Positions 46,107-58,186 of a DNA stretch of 64,000 nucleotides are shown piece after piece. This stretch comes from Fasciola hepatica. Its lineage: Eukaryota > Platyhelminthes > Trematoda > Plagiorchiida > Fasciolidae. The notes beneath the pieces were generated by a model. That model was given only the letters and a program-made list of their open reading frames with translations, did no database searches and was not told the origin of the DNA. The number at the start of each line of letters is the position of its first letter. Position 1 is the first letter of the stretch. The stretch lies in the NCBI GenBank assembly GCA_948099385.1, contig CANUEZ040000168.1:4193001-4257000 (forward strand), read 5' to 3'. A program made the position numbers and the translations under genes.

Positions 46107-47041
46107 AAATATTATATCCCCTTTATCTGGTATTAGCCACTCAACCACACGAGAATTTCTGGCTTATTTGTATTAAACATTTTTCTCGAATTTTTCATTG
46201 GTAATCCCATGCACCGTATCGTATATAAATTGACATTTTTTATGTATGCGATCCACGAGAGTAACTGAAGTGCTTGTATCTCGTGATATGATAAAATCCC
46301 TCAATGAGAGACTTATAAATAAGGAACAGTTCGCACGCAAATGGAACACCGCGCACTTAGGAACATTCTGGTTTTCCCTAGAGGGTTTCTTATTAAGGGA
46401 TTCTACTGCGTGTCTTTCTTTTGTTCTTATTAAGCGCCCAAGTGGCCGGCAGTGTTGGTAGGATTCGAGCTTTGTCCCACCGAGTTGTTGAAAGGGCTAC
46501 ACCACTCGCTCACTAGCGATGCAGGGGTGATCACATACCGAATTAATAACTTTTCACTGGTGGCTGTCGAATAAGTATTTTGATTCCTTTTTTTCTGAAG
46601 CTCCTTATGCTTTGGTAGATGAATCTAATGTTGTTCAAACCACTGTATTACGGAGGCATACGCGCAACCAGTTGCCCAATATTGCTTTCATATTATCCTC
46701 TTTGCCATGACTCTTTCGTTCAGCTGACAATTAATCGATAGGTCAATATCGTCCAGTTTGCAGTGTTTTGATTGGTCCTTAATTCGTCAGTCAAGTTCGT
46801 TCATGTATCGTACTGAGGTTACATTTGTTAGACGTCAAGTACGTTTTGAATTCCCGATAAATCGTTGCTCGGCAGTTTTGTTGTTCCGATTAGTAAGTTA
46901 TCGGCTTTAACACTGCCACTGCCAATCATAAGACCCGCATATTTCGCATATTTACACACAAATAATGCTTCCTTGGATGAAACTGCACCTTATCGGTCTT
47001 CTGCCTCTCCCTATCAATGCAAAACATGGGCATCATTCCAG

Positions 47042-47206
47042 ATCTGCGTGTGGCCGCGTTCTCAACTCATCTGGGTGGTGTCATTATTGCTGGCCTAGCC
47101 CTTATCTGCAGTGTGGTTTTGCTAGCCATATGGCTGCGCGCTGAAGCAGTATCCAACGCATATCGGGAAATGCGTATGGCACTGGGCGCATTCCTTCTAA
47201 TCTCGG
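47042..47206 (+). CDS. exon 2 of the tetraspan gene
   Basis: Acceptor CATTCCAG|ATCTGCG; donor TCTCGG|GTAAGC. The 165 nt complete codon 77 (G|AT = Asp) and end in phase 1. It encodes DLRVAAFSTHLGG, a strong membrane helix (about residues 87-108, IIAGLALICSVVLLAIWL), a short cytosolic-type loop EAVSNAYREMRM, and the start of helix 3 (ALGAFLLIS). Only this frame stays open across the exon. The pyrimidine tract (TCTTCTGCCTCTCCCTATC) lies about 25 nt upstream of the AG. Confidence 0.72.
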
Positions 47207-47985
47207 GTAAGCGTTCATGTGGTGTTTCAGGGAAAAAGCGTGTCCATTCATCTCCCTTTAGTCATCTGGTGTCCGTGTGTTTTATTAACAAACTTGCTAC
47301 GGGAAGTTTGATGTACGTGGATGTTTTTATCAATGATAACTTGTTAAGGTAACTAAGTTCGGCTGGATTTCAATCCGAACAAATCTGTTCATCAGCTTTG
47401 TGCATGTTCTACCCATTGGAATGCACACCCCATAGTGGCCCCGAGACACTATGTACACAGGTTCAAATTTTCGACAAAATACTCCTATCCGAGTGACTCA
47501 AGGAATAAGGAATTTGGAGGTCCAGTGGGTTTTCCATTAACTACTTCACTTCTCTTCCTCGTGCCATCAACAAGTTTTCTTGCCTATCCCCCATCCCTTC
47601 CGCTAAGACTGGGTAGAGCCCCAATGCTAGCATCATGTTCTAACAACTCGAAGCGGGTTCTCTAGTTTTACTTTGTTCCGCTCGGTTTTATCTTGCTGAT
47701 CTAAGTAATCGACAGGGTCGGATACAGCTCATTCTGTTGCGATTTGCATAGATCAAATGAATCCACTACTCATCTGATTGGCTACTGCCGTTAAGTTCCG
47801 ATTGTTAGATAGGAGATTGTAACGACCTTGTTTCCATAAGTAGACATCTGCTGGCGAAGTTGACCGATAATAGCTAGCCAATCATTTATTTCGTGAAAAG
47901 AGGTCAAAGAACTCGATAAAAAGGTCACCCAAAACTGCCGACAAAGTTATTCTCTTCTCATTCTCATCTTATGCACTATTTTTAA
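47207..47985. other. start of intron 2, anonymous
   Basis: No repeat or gene recognised in this part of the intron. Confidence 0.35.
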
Positions 47986-47989
47986 TGGG

Positions 47990-48565
47990 AATTTGAGAAC
48001 GTACTGTAAATACTGAGCTCGATGAAGAGCTTATTGTCGCGAAGTCATACAATCTGTAGACTAATTCCGACTACAGCCAGTACAGGCCGAATTCCGGGAA
48101 GCCTCTTCAGTAGCCAAACACCATGTAACCGCGGTGGATTAAGGGACAAACTGAATGGAATGTATGAACATGTTAACGCTGAGAATGGAATCAGAGCTGA
48201 TTCAGTTTGCACCCTTGGCGAAAACCCGTCTGGACCCCTGACCTTATCATACTTCATCTTCATTAGTACCCCATGTACTCGGGAGGAATATATCCCTTAT
48301 GATCTCTTCGTTTAGGGTTAATGGAGAGCCCAGAGCCATTACTCGAGAACAAAGACCGGTCAATCCCGCTAATTTCCTTCTCTATCATCCAATTTTCGCG
48401 TACAATATCTGATAGGTAACGACACCGTTTTTCCGCTAAAAACCTCTTCCAATAGGATAAAAAATGTGCTGCGATTTCCATACCGTCGTGGGGCTCACGG
48501 GTTCCGTGAATTGGTATTCTACTTAGATTAAATGCACTGAACACAGGAGCCCACTTACTCCTCAC
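47990..48565 (-). pseudogene. possible CR1-like RT fragment (N-terminal RT)
   Basis: Minus frames contain MEIAAHFLSYWKRFLAEK and then KVRGPDGFSPRV, which resembles the K(S/A)PGPDGxxPR motif before the RT fingers of CR1/RTE proteins. The continuation is poorly conserved. It stops about 10 bp before the left PLE arm. Confidence 0.35.
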
Positions 48566-48573
48566 TTCTCTTG

Positions 48574-49718
48574 TTTAGACAGTAAACCAATTCCTCTGGG
48601 GCATCCTTTATCACTAAGTGATACAATACTCAACAGTCAACTGAGGTATTCCATCGTAGAAGTGCCGGAGCACCGACCTTTTCTTTGAATAAAAAAACAA
48701 CACAGACGCACGCCAGGGAAACAGCGCACAAATAGAATGATGTGATGCATCCTATCCAGTTCATTGTAACCACATGGTAAATCTGTTAGGTGCGTAACGG
48801 CAACGAGACAAGCGTTAGTGACTGTTAAGAAGAATGATTTATACTTTCAACTGCCTTTCAAAAAAGATGACAAAAACGAGTTACTAACAAGACTCTCGGA
48901 AAAGACAATCGCTCCCACCTACCCCGCCGCTACGCGACATGTCCTATTCACCTGTGGATCAGCGATCGCAACGAACCCAAAAGACAAGTTACCTGTCCTC
49001 ACCTCATCCATGTTAACCTATTCGTTTGTTTGCTCATGATCGGCAAGCAGTATAGGTAGGAAGACACGGCAACTATCACAAAAGATCAAAGAGCACAAAC
49101 CAACTTGGCTGTCGACGGGAAACAGAAAATCCATCACCAGTGCAATTGTGGTACACCTTGCGGACACTGGACATCACGTAAACGGCGACGCTTTCAAAAT
49201 AGACTACCGAGTCCCCACGAACGCGCCGAAAGTCGCTCGAAAACAACATCTAGCAACGGAAGAGATTGTGGCGATCAAATTATTCAATCCATCTCTTTGT
49301 TCTCAGAAACGTTTCGTTAGGGCACTCAAACTACCCTGACCGCGATCCGAGACCGATCGTGGAGTTCATTGTGACCCATACCTTGACCCCTTTGTTGAAA
49401 CCGGAAATGGATCGTCCCCGAAACCCATGTTCTTTGTTTCACTGGTTCCTTTCTCATTCACGAAACAACAACATTTCCCCTCCTATCTTTCCTAACTACA
49501 CAACACCAACTTTGATGTCTATCCAACCACACTTTAGCACACGGACATTGTTCATGATTTATGTATTCCAAACCCACAAATGTAGCTGTACTAACCACGA
49601 GGATGATGTTACCGAAAACGAGCTTGTTCGCTATTCGTGTTTTCTACATATAATGAAATGGGATTACTCAGTGGAATATTATTCAACCTTTAATTTCATC
49701 CCGAGACCACTGGTACTA
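48574..49718 (+). mobile_element. Penelope-like element 3' part, left inverted arm
   Basis: About 1,145 bp that match 51,654-52,799 in reverse complement with only scattered differences. It contains the end of the PLE RT-GIY-YIG protein and 3' untranslated sequence with AAAACGAGCTTGTTCGC. It is 5'-truncated, as is common for PLE copies. Confidence 0.82.
48818..49339 (+). pseudogene. PLE C-terminal protein with GIY-YIG domain, interrupted
   Basis: YFQLPFKKDDKNELLTRL…YPAATRHVLF…KDKLPVLTSSMLTYSFVCS, then an in-frame TGA (49,037-49,039), then ASSIGRKTRQLSQKIKEHKP, STSAIVVHLADTGHHV and AIKLFNPSLCSQKRFVRALK with the stop at 49,337-49,339. This is the post-RT linker plus GIY-YIG endonuclease of Penelope elements. 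The TYSFVC and SIGRKTRQ blocks equal the usual VYxxxC and YIGxTxR, with Tyr of YIG changed to Ser. A small frame adjustment is needed near 49,105-49,148. Not functional. Confidence 0.82.
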
Positions 49719-49932
49719 CACAAGCCCCATTCCTTCGGTTTTTCACTTAGTTTATTGGCATGGCGTACCAACAATTTTTTAGCAGCATTCCGCACTATTT
49801 CATAGCACAACTGTCGCCACGAATTGACTTGACGAGACCCTCCCGTTGTAGCGGGTCGGACTGAAAAAACCGATTGTTTGACCACCATGTTCTCCAGATT
49901 TAACTCCCATTGATTCCTTTTTTCCGTTTCGT

Positions 49933-50133
49933 GTGAAACAGGTGACTTACTACCCAAAACCGGAGACCATAATGCAGTCCAAGGCCAGAATTGTTTCCGT
50001 GTGCCGGGAGATTCCAGCTTCTATGCTACAGAGTAATCTGATTCGAAGGATTCAGTTGTGTGCGACGCAAGGTGGTGGAGTTTTTGAACGTTTTATGAGA
50101 GTAGCTGGGACGTTTGCAATCGGAGAACGATAA
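49933..50133 (+). pseudogene. possible DNA-transposon C-terminal remnant
   Basis: CREIPASMLQSNLIRRIQLC and GGGVFERFM resemble the C-terminal end of transposases of the mobile-element DDE group (…IP…RR…C…GG.FEH). It rests on a short pattern only and could be coincidence. Confidence 0.25.
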
Positions 50134-50799
50134 ATAGTTCTCTCTAGGACTGCGGAATGATTAAACGGCATCTTTTCAGGGTCCCCAAATTTAGATTCAC
50201 TGTTTATCGTTTAACTTGTTCAATTCACAGGTTATGTGTGGGTGGGGTAACAAATTGTAGTTTCGGATTGGTCTATTTATTGTTGCCAGTGAGATGTATG
50301 GCCGGTGAACTAACCGATCGATTATCCGAACTTCTAAAACATAATGTTTCAACTGATTCCAGGAGTTCTTGAATGCAGGTTGAAATAACGACAAACCATC
50401 GTGTTGGCCGAAAAGGGACCAGACGGACAATGAATTGCACTGTACCGTAATGGGAAACAACCATTGCGTTCGGCTCTCAACTGACACTTGCTTAACTCCA
50501 TGTGACAGTTCCGCAAAGTTATATGACAGCTTATCAAATCAACTTTATATCATTGTCGGTTCAGTATCGATTTGCTCCACCGCATCACTTATGCGAACCG
50601 GGTTTTCGGATGAACGGAGCACAGTGAAGACGGGAACGGTGAGAAAAATGGTGTGTGACTCACTAATACTAAAAGCTTTTTGGGTTATCTACTACAGCTT
50701 AATGGGGTAGCGGTTTGAGGACTGCTTACTGTCCGTCTTAGGGTAGTGTTCAGTCTTCAGGATTAGAGGCGGAGGGAAACCTCCTGTGTGAGCCTCTTC

Positions 50800-51560
50800 A
50801 CGACAGCTCTTGGATGTGGCCTCAAGAAAGAGAATCACACCACTTATCAGTCAGAAAGTCGTCTAGTTTACGCGTGAAGGGTGATTCCTTCACTTCTTCC
50901 ACCACTTGCTGGGAGTAAGTTCCAAATGTTGGTGACTCATCGGAACAGACGGTATATCAGCGGCAAACCAATAGATTCCAGCTTCAAGACCGGCAGTGAG
51001 TGTCCCCGCGTACGACAAGGTCCACGTAGTTGAAGGATCACTTGCAGTTCTGGTCCTAAGACACCTCGGATAATGTGACGGACGCAAACGAGGTCGCCTA
51101 GTGACCTCCGATAGGTTTCTGGAAACAGCCCGATAGCCTGTAGGCGACCTTCGTAACCAGTCGCGCGTAGACCCGCAATGAGATGATTGGCAGCTCTCGT
51201 AACTCTTTCAAGCTTGACCGATTCGGCAGCGGTGTACGGGTATGAGACAACAGCGCTATACTCCAACCAAGGTCTAATATGTATAGTGTATAACAGCCGA
51301 AAAGTATTATAAGAGAGCTTTCCGAAGGAACAGCTAATTGACCCAAGGAAGCTCCCTGCTGAGGCACATACTCTATCTGTATGATCTGTAGTTTTTAAAT
51401 TGTTTGACAGTACCACCCCGAGATCACACTCGCAGGCTGTCGTTCTCAGCAGAGTGTTAGAGAATGTATAGCCTGACTTTGACTATGTTCGACTTATGCG
51501 CACGTGTGCAGACTTTTCTAAGTTTATCGGAAGGACCCATGTATTGAACCAATGCGTTGG
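50800..51560 (-). pseudogene. CR1-type non-LTR RT, C-terminal half
   Basis: The minus strand reads CDLGVVLSNNLKTTDHTDRV, GKLSYNTFRLLYTIHIRPWLEY, ESVKLERVTRAANHLIAGL, LFPETYRRSLGDLVCVRHII and, after a frameshift, FTRKLDDFLTDKW. This is the thumb and post-RT region of CR1-clade elements, whose flatworm members include SR1/pido types. It is missing the palm with YADD. It lies inside the PLE-arm spacer. Confidence 0.8.
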
Positions 51561-51653
51561 CCTGTCGAGATAGAGAAATGAAAACGTTGCATCATGCCAA
51601 GATATATGGAACTATATCCGTTTGACTGTAGATTAGGCCGTTGTTAATTCAGT

Positions 51654-52799
51654 TAGTACCAGTGGTCTCGGAATGAAATTAAAGGTTGTATAATATTCCA
51701 CTGAGTAATCCCATTTCATTATATGTAGAAAACACGAATAGCGAACAAGCTCGTTTTCGGTAACATCATCCTCGTGGTTAGTACAGCTACATTTGTGGGT
51801 TTGGAATACATAAATCATGAACAATGTCCGTGTGCTAAAGTGTGGTTGGATAGACATCAAAGTTGGTGTTGTGTAGTTAGGAAAGATAGGAGGGGAAATG
51901 TTGTTGTTTCGTGAATGGGAAAGGAACTAGTGAAACGAAGAACATGGGTTTCGGGGACGATCCATTTCCGGTTTCAACAAAGGGGTCAAGGTATGGGTCA
52001 CAATGAACTCCACGATCGGTCTCGGATCGCGGTCAGGGTAGTTTGAGTGCCCTAACGAAACGTTTCTGAGAACAAAGAGATGGATTGAATAATTTGATCG
52101 CCACAATCTCTTCCGTTGCTAGATGTTGTTTTCGAGCGACTTTCGGCGCGTTCGTGGGGACTCGGTAGTCTATTTTGAAAGCGTCGCCGTTTACGTGATG
52201 TCCAGTGTCCGCAAGGTGTACCACAATTGCACTGGTGATGGATTTTCTGTTTCCCGTCGACAGCCAAGTTGGTTTGTGCTCTTTGATCTTTTGTGATAGT
52301 TGCCGTGTCTTCCTACCTATACTGCTTGCCGATCATGAGCAAACAAACGAATAGGTTAACATGGATGAGGTGAGGACAGGTAACTTGTCTTTTGGGTTCG
52401 TTGCGATCGCTGATCCACAGGTGAATAGGACATGTCGCGTAGCGGCGGGGTAGGTGGGAGCGATTGTCTTTTCCGAGAGTCTTATTAGTAACTCGTTTTT
52501 GTCATCTTTTTTGAAAGGCAGTTGAAAGTATAAATCATTCTTCTTAACAGTCACTAACGCTTGTCTCGTTGCCGTTACGCACCTAACAGATTTACCATGT
52601 GGTTACAATGAACTGGATAGGATGCATCACATCATTCTTTTTGTGTGATGTTTCCCCGGCGTGTGTCTGTGTTGTTTTTTTATTCAAAGAAAAGGTCGGT
52701 GCTCCGGCACTTCTACGATAAAAATACCTCAGTTGACCGTTGAGTAATGTATCACTTAGTGATAAAGGATGCCCCAGAGGAATTGGTTTACTGTCTAAA
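51654..52799 (-). mobile_element. Penelope-like element 3' part, right inverted arm
   Basis: Reverse complement of 48,574-49,718. It carries the same truncated protein, including the same in-frame TGA after FVCS, and the same 3' part. Differences are few, for example one Thr-to-Ile codon, a small change near 52,640 and a changed base or indel near 52,725. Confidence 0.82.
52033..52554 (-). pseudogene. PLE C-terminal protein with GIY-YIG domain, second copy
   Basis: Encodes the same two pieces as 48,818-49,339: YFQLPFKKDDKNELLIRL…FVCS, stop, then the GIY-YIG end …CSQKRFVRALKLP. Sharing the stop with its partner shows they descend from one already broken copy or one broken family. Confidence 0.82.
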
Positions 52800-53656
52800 A
52801 CTGGAGAAGTAATGATAGGGTCAGTTGGGAAAATGGTTCACATAGAACAACAATGTTGCTTCCGGTAAAGTGCCATAGTCCTGGTTTAATTTTTTTGCCT
52901 AATGGAAAAATGACCTAACTTATCACTCTCGTTCCCCATCTTTCTTTCTCACAAAGCTATTTAATTTACTAAAATTCGTACATCTCATAAAGTGGAATCA
53001 CGGAACCTAAGTGTAAATAGCAAATGAAACTACAGATTGAAGGACGACGATGTCAAAAGCAGATTTTGATGTAACAGTTGGCGACTAAGGAAATCAATTA
53101 ATTGCGGATGGTCTACTTATTTGCCGTATGGCCCATCGGACGGCAGCTGAAACCAATGCTGTTGATAAGAAATTGATTTAAAGTAGAATACAAATTCGCC
53201 GAACACCATAAGCCCCACGAGTGTATGGACACCTCGGCACACTTATTTATTTACTCAGAAGACATTCACGGCGGTTAAAAATGGAAACGGACGCGCTTCT
53301 TCGGATTTTCATCGCATCCGCCCCCCCCCCCCCCCCCCCCCATTCAGTCATGACGATTGAATACGTTTTGACTACTGACAACCGTTCCAGTACTAAGAGC
53401 TAGAATTCGGCAAATTCGACCGCAATCCGCTGTCATTGAACTTAATTTACAGACTCCACAACTATAAACATTGGATCCGTAGTCTTCCACTCTAATAATA
53501 AAGTACTTGGGTCGACCGATCCACCAGCGTAAAGTCCAATACTACTATGACTACTCTCGAATATTTCGCGTGAATCTTGCGTGAGTGACTTAATTTGTCC
53601 TCTGTGATTGTGTGGTTCTCTAATACGTATTGGTTTGATTATGTCTGTGCCGACAG
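52800..53656. other. anonymous intron sequence with a C run
   Basis: Only a 21-base C run (53,321-53,341) stands out. The intron ends with CTGTGCCGACAG. Confidence 0.4.
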
Positions 53657-53760
53657 GTCTTTTGGAACAAGTGGCAATTCTGCTTTTCCACGTTGAACAG
53701 TTTGAAGACAAATGGGGCAAATCGAGCAGTTTGCCCTACGGATTTAATAACTGGGACGAG
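53657..53760 (+). CDS. exon 3 of the tetraspan gene
   Basis: Acceptor GCCGACAG|GTCTTT; donor GACGAG|GTAAGA. The 104 nt complete codon 132 (G|GT = Gly) and end in phase 0 at residue 166. It encodes the rest of helix 3 (GLLEQVAILLFHV, with a charged Glu inside) and a loop rich in aromatics (FEDKWGKSSS, YGFNNWDE). In PMP22/claudin-type proteins this is the second extracellular loop. Phase agreement with exons 2 and 4 is the main support. Confidence 0.72.
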
Positions 53761-55313
53761 GTAAGAGTTTTGCCTTTATCCGTTTCCGTCTGGTTTACTG
53801 AATCACGTGATCACTGTACTGGCCCAAAAAGTACGATTATCAAGTGATTGGCGAAAAGGTGAACAGCTATTTCTAGGCCACTAAGCTCGACGTGTTTGGC
53901 CTGTGCGGCTGGACTCTAAATGTGTAGCAGTTCTGGAGTATGCCAAAGGAGCATACCTTCTTGATACACCTAAACTGATCTAGAGCCTTCCTTTGACTAC
54001 AGTGTGGTTTCGTCTGCTTCGTCCACTTCGCAAACTTGGAACGCGTCAAACAGACAAGCCTGTTCCTGTCCACTAGTCTCGTTAATTTTCACCTCTAGAT
54101 CGTCTGGTTCGGTCACGTGATAGTTTTTGAGCCTCTTAGCTGTGGCCGCGACAAATTCGGGTCCACGTGCCTAATTGTGGCCGCAAATCGTGATGTGGCC
54201 ACCTGCGCGAAGAAAGTTCGGATAATTCCCACCTGTGTTTGGGTAAAGCAGTCCTGAAGTATAGATTTTTCGCCAACCCCTCCGTGGTTGATAAGGTCCT
54301 AAACTGCATAAGAATTTCGTTAACAATCACGAATACAAGGCTATTGAATGCTATTTAAAAAGTGGTTTGTATTGGTCAAATGTTGGTAATTGTCCTTACA
54401 TTCATTAATCGACCGGCTCGTTAACTTTCACTGGTGCATGTGTCATATACAAATTGGTGCTTACGAGTTTCCACTCACTTCGCCGGGGCGATTTTCCGCG
54501 AGTGGATGCTGTGGTATGTCGTCATTTTCGTGGACGAGGGTTTGGCCAGTGGTACCCGAATAGTTTTCATCATTGGCTTGAGTTTCTGCGTTTGCAATTC
54601 ACGACCGAGCGAGTTAGCCGGAAAATGAGTTACTATGCTCCCAGTATACGATTTCGTCAAATGCTGCTTCTGCGATTTGAGAAAAACCACGTGTGAGTGC
54701 AATCGCTGGTCGGATAATGGACGACCATGGACTGTAGGACGCGAAAACGGCCCTAGGGGAAGGGTGGGGGGGGGGGAGTAAACTTGGATTAATACAAGGA
54801 GACATTTCCTTTCTTCAGATGCAGTCATTATCGTCCATCAGGAACGTTGGTACGTGAGTCTTTTTTACGTGCGCAACAGCGATACATTAATGATCAGCAT
54901 CGTAGTGCGACATCAGCGGCGTGACGCGAGGTAGGCGCATTCGGATTGGCAGGCTTTCTTTTATGACAAGTAATAGAGTGCATCTTTTGTGAAGTAAAGA
55001 CAATTGGATTCGTTATGCCACTGATTGCTTTTAAGCCTAGGTGGTTGCACTATCGGTGCGGCTGAACCAACAGTGAGAGGATTGGTTAGCCAGAGACCGG
55101 TGCCTAAGTGTGCATATATTAATGCTCGACTGGTGGCAGGTACCAGTATATCCCAGGCATTCCGTGGTAGAATTGCCTAATGGTAGGTGAAGTTATTCGT
55201 CTCCGTACCCCACTGTGAGCCTTACCGTTGAACTAAACAACCTCAAGATTCTAATCAAGGTAATAAACTATTCAAATAACAGTACCATGAGCACACTTGG
55301 AACCAAGAAGCGC

Positions 55314-55367
<54 letters not shown>

Positions 55368-58039
55368 ATGGATATCCTCCACAAATCATTCCACTTCATA
55401 ATTTATACGTTCAACGTTAGATAATCGCTGACTTTATAATACGTAGAAGGTGGGCGCAATACCGTTATCCATATAATTCATCGTACTTAGGATTCATTAC
55501 TTTACATACGTGTTACAATGGGATACAAGGTGCTTAGAAAAGGTGTATACCATTTCTGTCCGGGTATAATGTCCTACAATGAAAACTGGTCGATGTTCAA
55601 CAGACTTCGGTTGCATCTACTGCAGAAAGAAAAAAATGTTTCGATTCCACTGACACACCATTCCAATTCCGTTCGGTCAAAGGTAAAAATAAGGATAATC
55701 ATAATATACACTAGGTAAAAATGCAGGGTGCTCATTTACGTACTCAAAACCAACAACCAAAGACCAAAGTTCCATTAGGGAACGTAAAGGAATACCATGC
55801 AACCATGCTATATCGACACTACAACCTGATGGACATAAATCTACGACTAACATTGATAAATAACTGCGCACTTTGTCTTTACATTTTAAACCCTAAACAG
55901 CTGCAACATGAACTGTTTTATTATACAAAATTCAACGGTGGCATCAATTTTTGGGACAAAATACTACATATTAATTGATGAATTTTAATGCACAGTGCAT
56001 AGTACATCATGGTTACGATGAAATTTCAATATAAAACTGGTAGATCAGTTCATCTTTCTCAAAATTGGCACACCACTGAAGAAGAGATGCAATTTTAAAT
56101 AAATACCTTGAGTATGAACATTTTGGAGTACCCCTGCTCGAAATGTGTGAGGTTAATTGATGCGCCGGTCTTCAGATCAATCAGGGGGATGTCAAACAAC
56201 CAGTAGGATGACCTTCCCGAATTATTTGGACCTAATTCCGAATAATTTTGACTTAATTCCCAAACAGTTTGGTAAATAATGTGTTCAGAAAATATTCGAA
56301 GTGGAACTCGGGTCGTCAACTACACATTCCGTTTTTTCCGATAACAAAACACACCAGCTAAACCCGCTTATTCTTGGTTAGCAAAACTGCACCAGTCCGG
56401 TCTGCTGGATTTCCCTGTCCCACCGACATGTCGGCAATCACAACGGAGCATGTCGATCGATAATCGGCCCGCTGACTCTAACTATTGATCCCAGCTTGTG
56501 CGCAGGTGTGCGCACACTCGTAGACAGGCTAACTCAGTGATCCAGTGGCCAACTACGGTCGGTTTGCTTCGAGGCCCTTGTGACCGTTAGTCCTTTATGA
56601 GACGGGTGAACAGAATTCGGAGCGTAGCTGACTACATTGTCTGTAGTTTGTCTCAAGGGTCCGTAATCCTATGACCTTCACCTGACACTTGTACTAACTG
56701 TTGGTGGCTTGTGTTTGAGCGACACACGCGGAACGCGTTGAATAAGCCGTGAAAAAGGACATTTTTAGCCTAGTTTCATCAACTGACCACTGACTGACCA
56801 AAGTACGATTGGCTCTGGTCAATCAGTGGATGGTTTTACTTCCTAGGCAGCTGACAGTCGACTTCGAGGAAAAAGATTGATCAAGTACGAGATTTAGGTC
56901 AAATTTCTCAAAACCTCGTCTATGGTGATGAAATGTTCATAATGTGAACGGCAAACTCGGCCTTCACAAACGTATGTAGACACCATGAGCGTGCATCATG
57001 ATCACTTAGTTTCACTTACCTTATGAGTCATATAACGCTGCGCCCTGACGCATGCGTTCAATGCCATCCCAGATTGACTACCACATCAGATTAAACCAGA
57101 AAACGAAGAAGTTCTCGAGTCACGAATACTTTCACGTGAACGTGTTGTCCTATGATCAGTCAAAAGTGTAGTGTCCCGTAATCAGAAGGCAAAACATAAG
57201 CAGGACGAACGTGTATCTAGCGCTAAGTGTTCGGCAAACGCGTGTACAAGGATGACAGCAGAAACTCAACCTGGTAGGTGCGTGTATTTGAATCACACGG
57301 CAGTGGAAACGCAAACGAAGCGCACAATTGGATCATATCACGCAACGTTGTATGACAAGTGAAAACGTGATTGGTCAGTGCAGTACGGGAGGGAGTATGA
57401 CCAGTGTCAACCCTAAAGGTGTGTATACGTGCATGTGTGAGGGACATGGATCAATGGTCCGCAGTGTGTGTGCGTGCGTGTGAGACTGTCTGACTGTGCA
57501 CGTGACTGTCTAAACGGAACACGAAAAATACACGTGATCAACAACTAGGACGACCGCCCCGTAAGGGGAAATCTGTATTCTGACCGTATTTGACTACGAT
57601 GGGGGCAGAAAAGAGGCAACCACTAGGAAACGAAGTCAACAGTAAGGTGAACTGACCACCGTGAAACAACCATTGAAGGTCAGGGTCACAAGAAGTATGG
57701 CTTTTGAGTGACCGGCAGTGCACAGAAGGAACAAGGATGGGTGAGTCGATCATGACTGAACCTGGTGTCCGGAACGTGTGAACCAAGGAGTACAGACGGC
57801 AAACCGTTGAGTGGGAAGTAATTGTCAAAACTGGGACAGTTTGGCTCGGCGCAGTAAACTAAGGTTGGCACAGTTTTACCATCAAAGTTGGTGTGCTCCA
57901 GGAGTGGATAAAGTGGTGCTACAACACCAAAAACATTCACAGTTATCGTAAATTTGGAGATCCATACTGTCCACGTGTACCACGAATGACACTGAATTTT
58001 GCCACCTTCCTGGTCCTCTTTTGTTCACACTTTTGAAAG
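53761..58039. other. intron 3
   Basis: About 4.3 kb. A TA array at 55,314-55,366 and a G run near 54,766. No element family recognised. Open frames at 54.4-57.9 kb on both strands have no domain support. Confidence 0.45.
55314..55366. repeat. (TA)n microsatellite
   Basis: About 25 TA units with one TG interruption. Confidence 0.95.
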
Positions 58040-58186
58040 GCTCAAAAGACCACTACCAGGATCACTTTTGGCTGGTCGTACGCCTTGCTCTGGGTGTCCA
58101 CAATTCTCACTTTTATTTCCGGTTGGATCATGCTTGGGTCAACTTGTTGCTGGACTCGGGAATATGTGGACACTGAAACGTCTGAG
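58040..58186 (+). CDS. exon 4 of the tetraspan gene
   Basis: Acceptor CACACTTTTGAAAG|GCTC after a TTCCTGGTCCTCTTTTG tract; donor TCTGAG|GTAAGA. The 147 nt are in phase 0 and encode residues 167-215. AQKTTTRITF leads into helix 4, GWSYALLWVSTILTFISGWI (about 176-200). The YGxSF/GWSY-LxW-SG pattern at the start of helix 4 is the best family clue; PMP22/EMP, TARP and claudin-like proteins share it. Then a cytosolic segment with CC followed by WTREYVDTETSE. An alternative acceptor nine bases downstream (CTCAAAAG|ACC) would keep the frame. Confidence 0.74.

Larger units (their letters stand above)
44700..47041. other. anonymous sequence before exon 2
   Basis: No element recognised apart from the TG array and the second copy of the dispersed 30-bp repeat (46,076-46,106). 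Open frames at 45-46.5 kb lack support. Confidence 0.35.
49719..51653. other. spacer between the two PLE arms
   Basis: About 1.9 kb holding a possible transposase scrap and a CR1-type RT end. No further elements recognised. Confidence 0.5.

Noticed and set aside
49266..49805. 179-codon plus frame overlapping the PLE tail
   Set aside because: It runs in another frame through the GIY-YIG end and 3' part of the PLE; it is a chance frame in non-coding sequence.
55160..55210. tRNA-Gly-like words (GTGGTAGAATTGCC)
   Set aside because: No B box at the right spacing and no cloverleaf.
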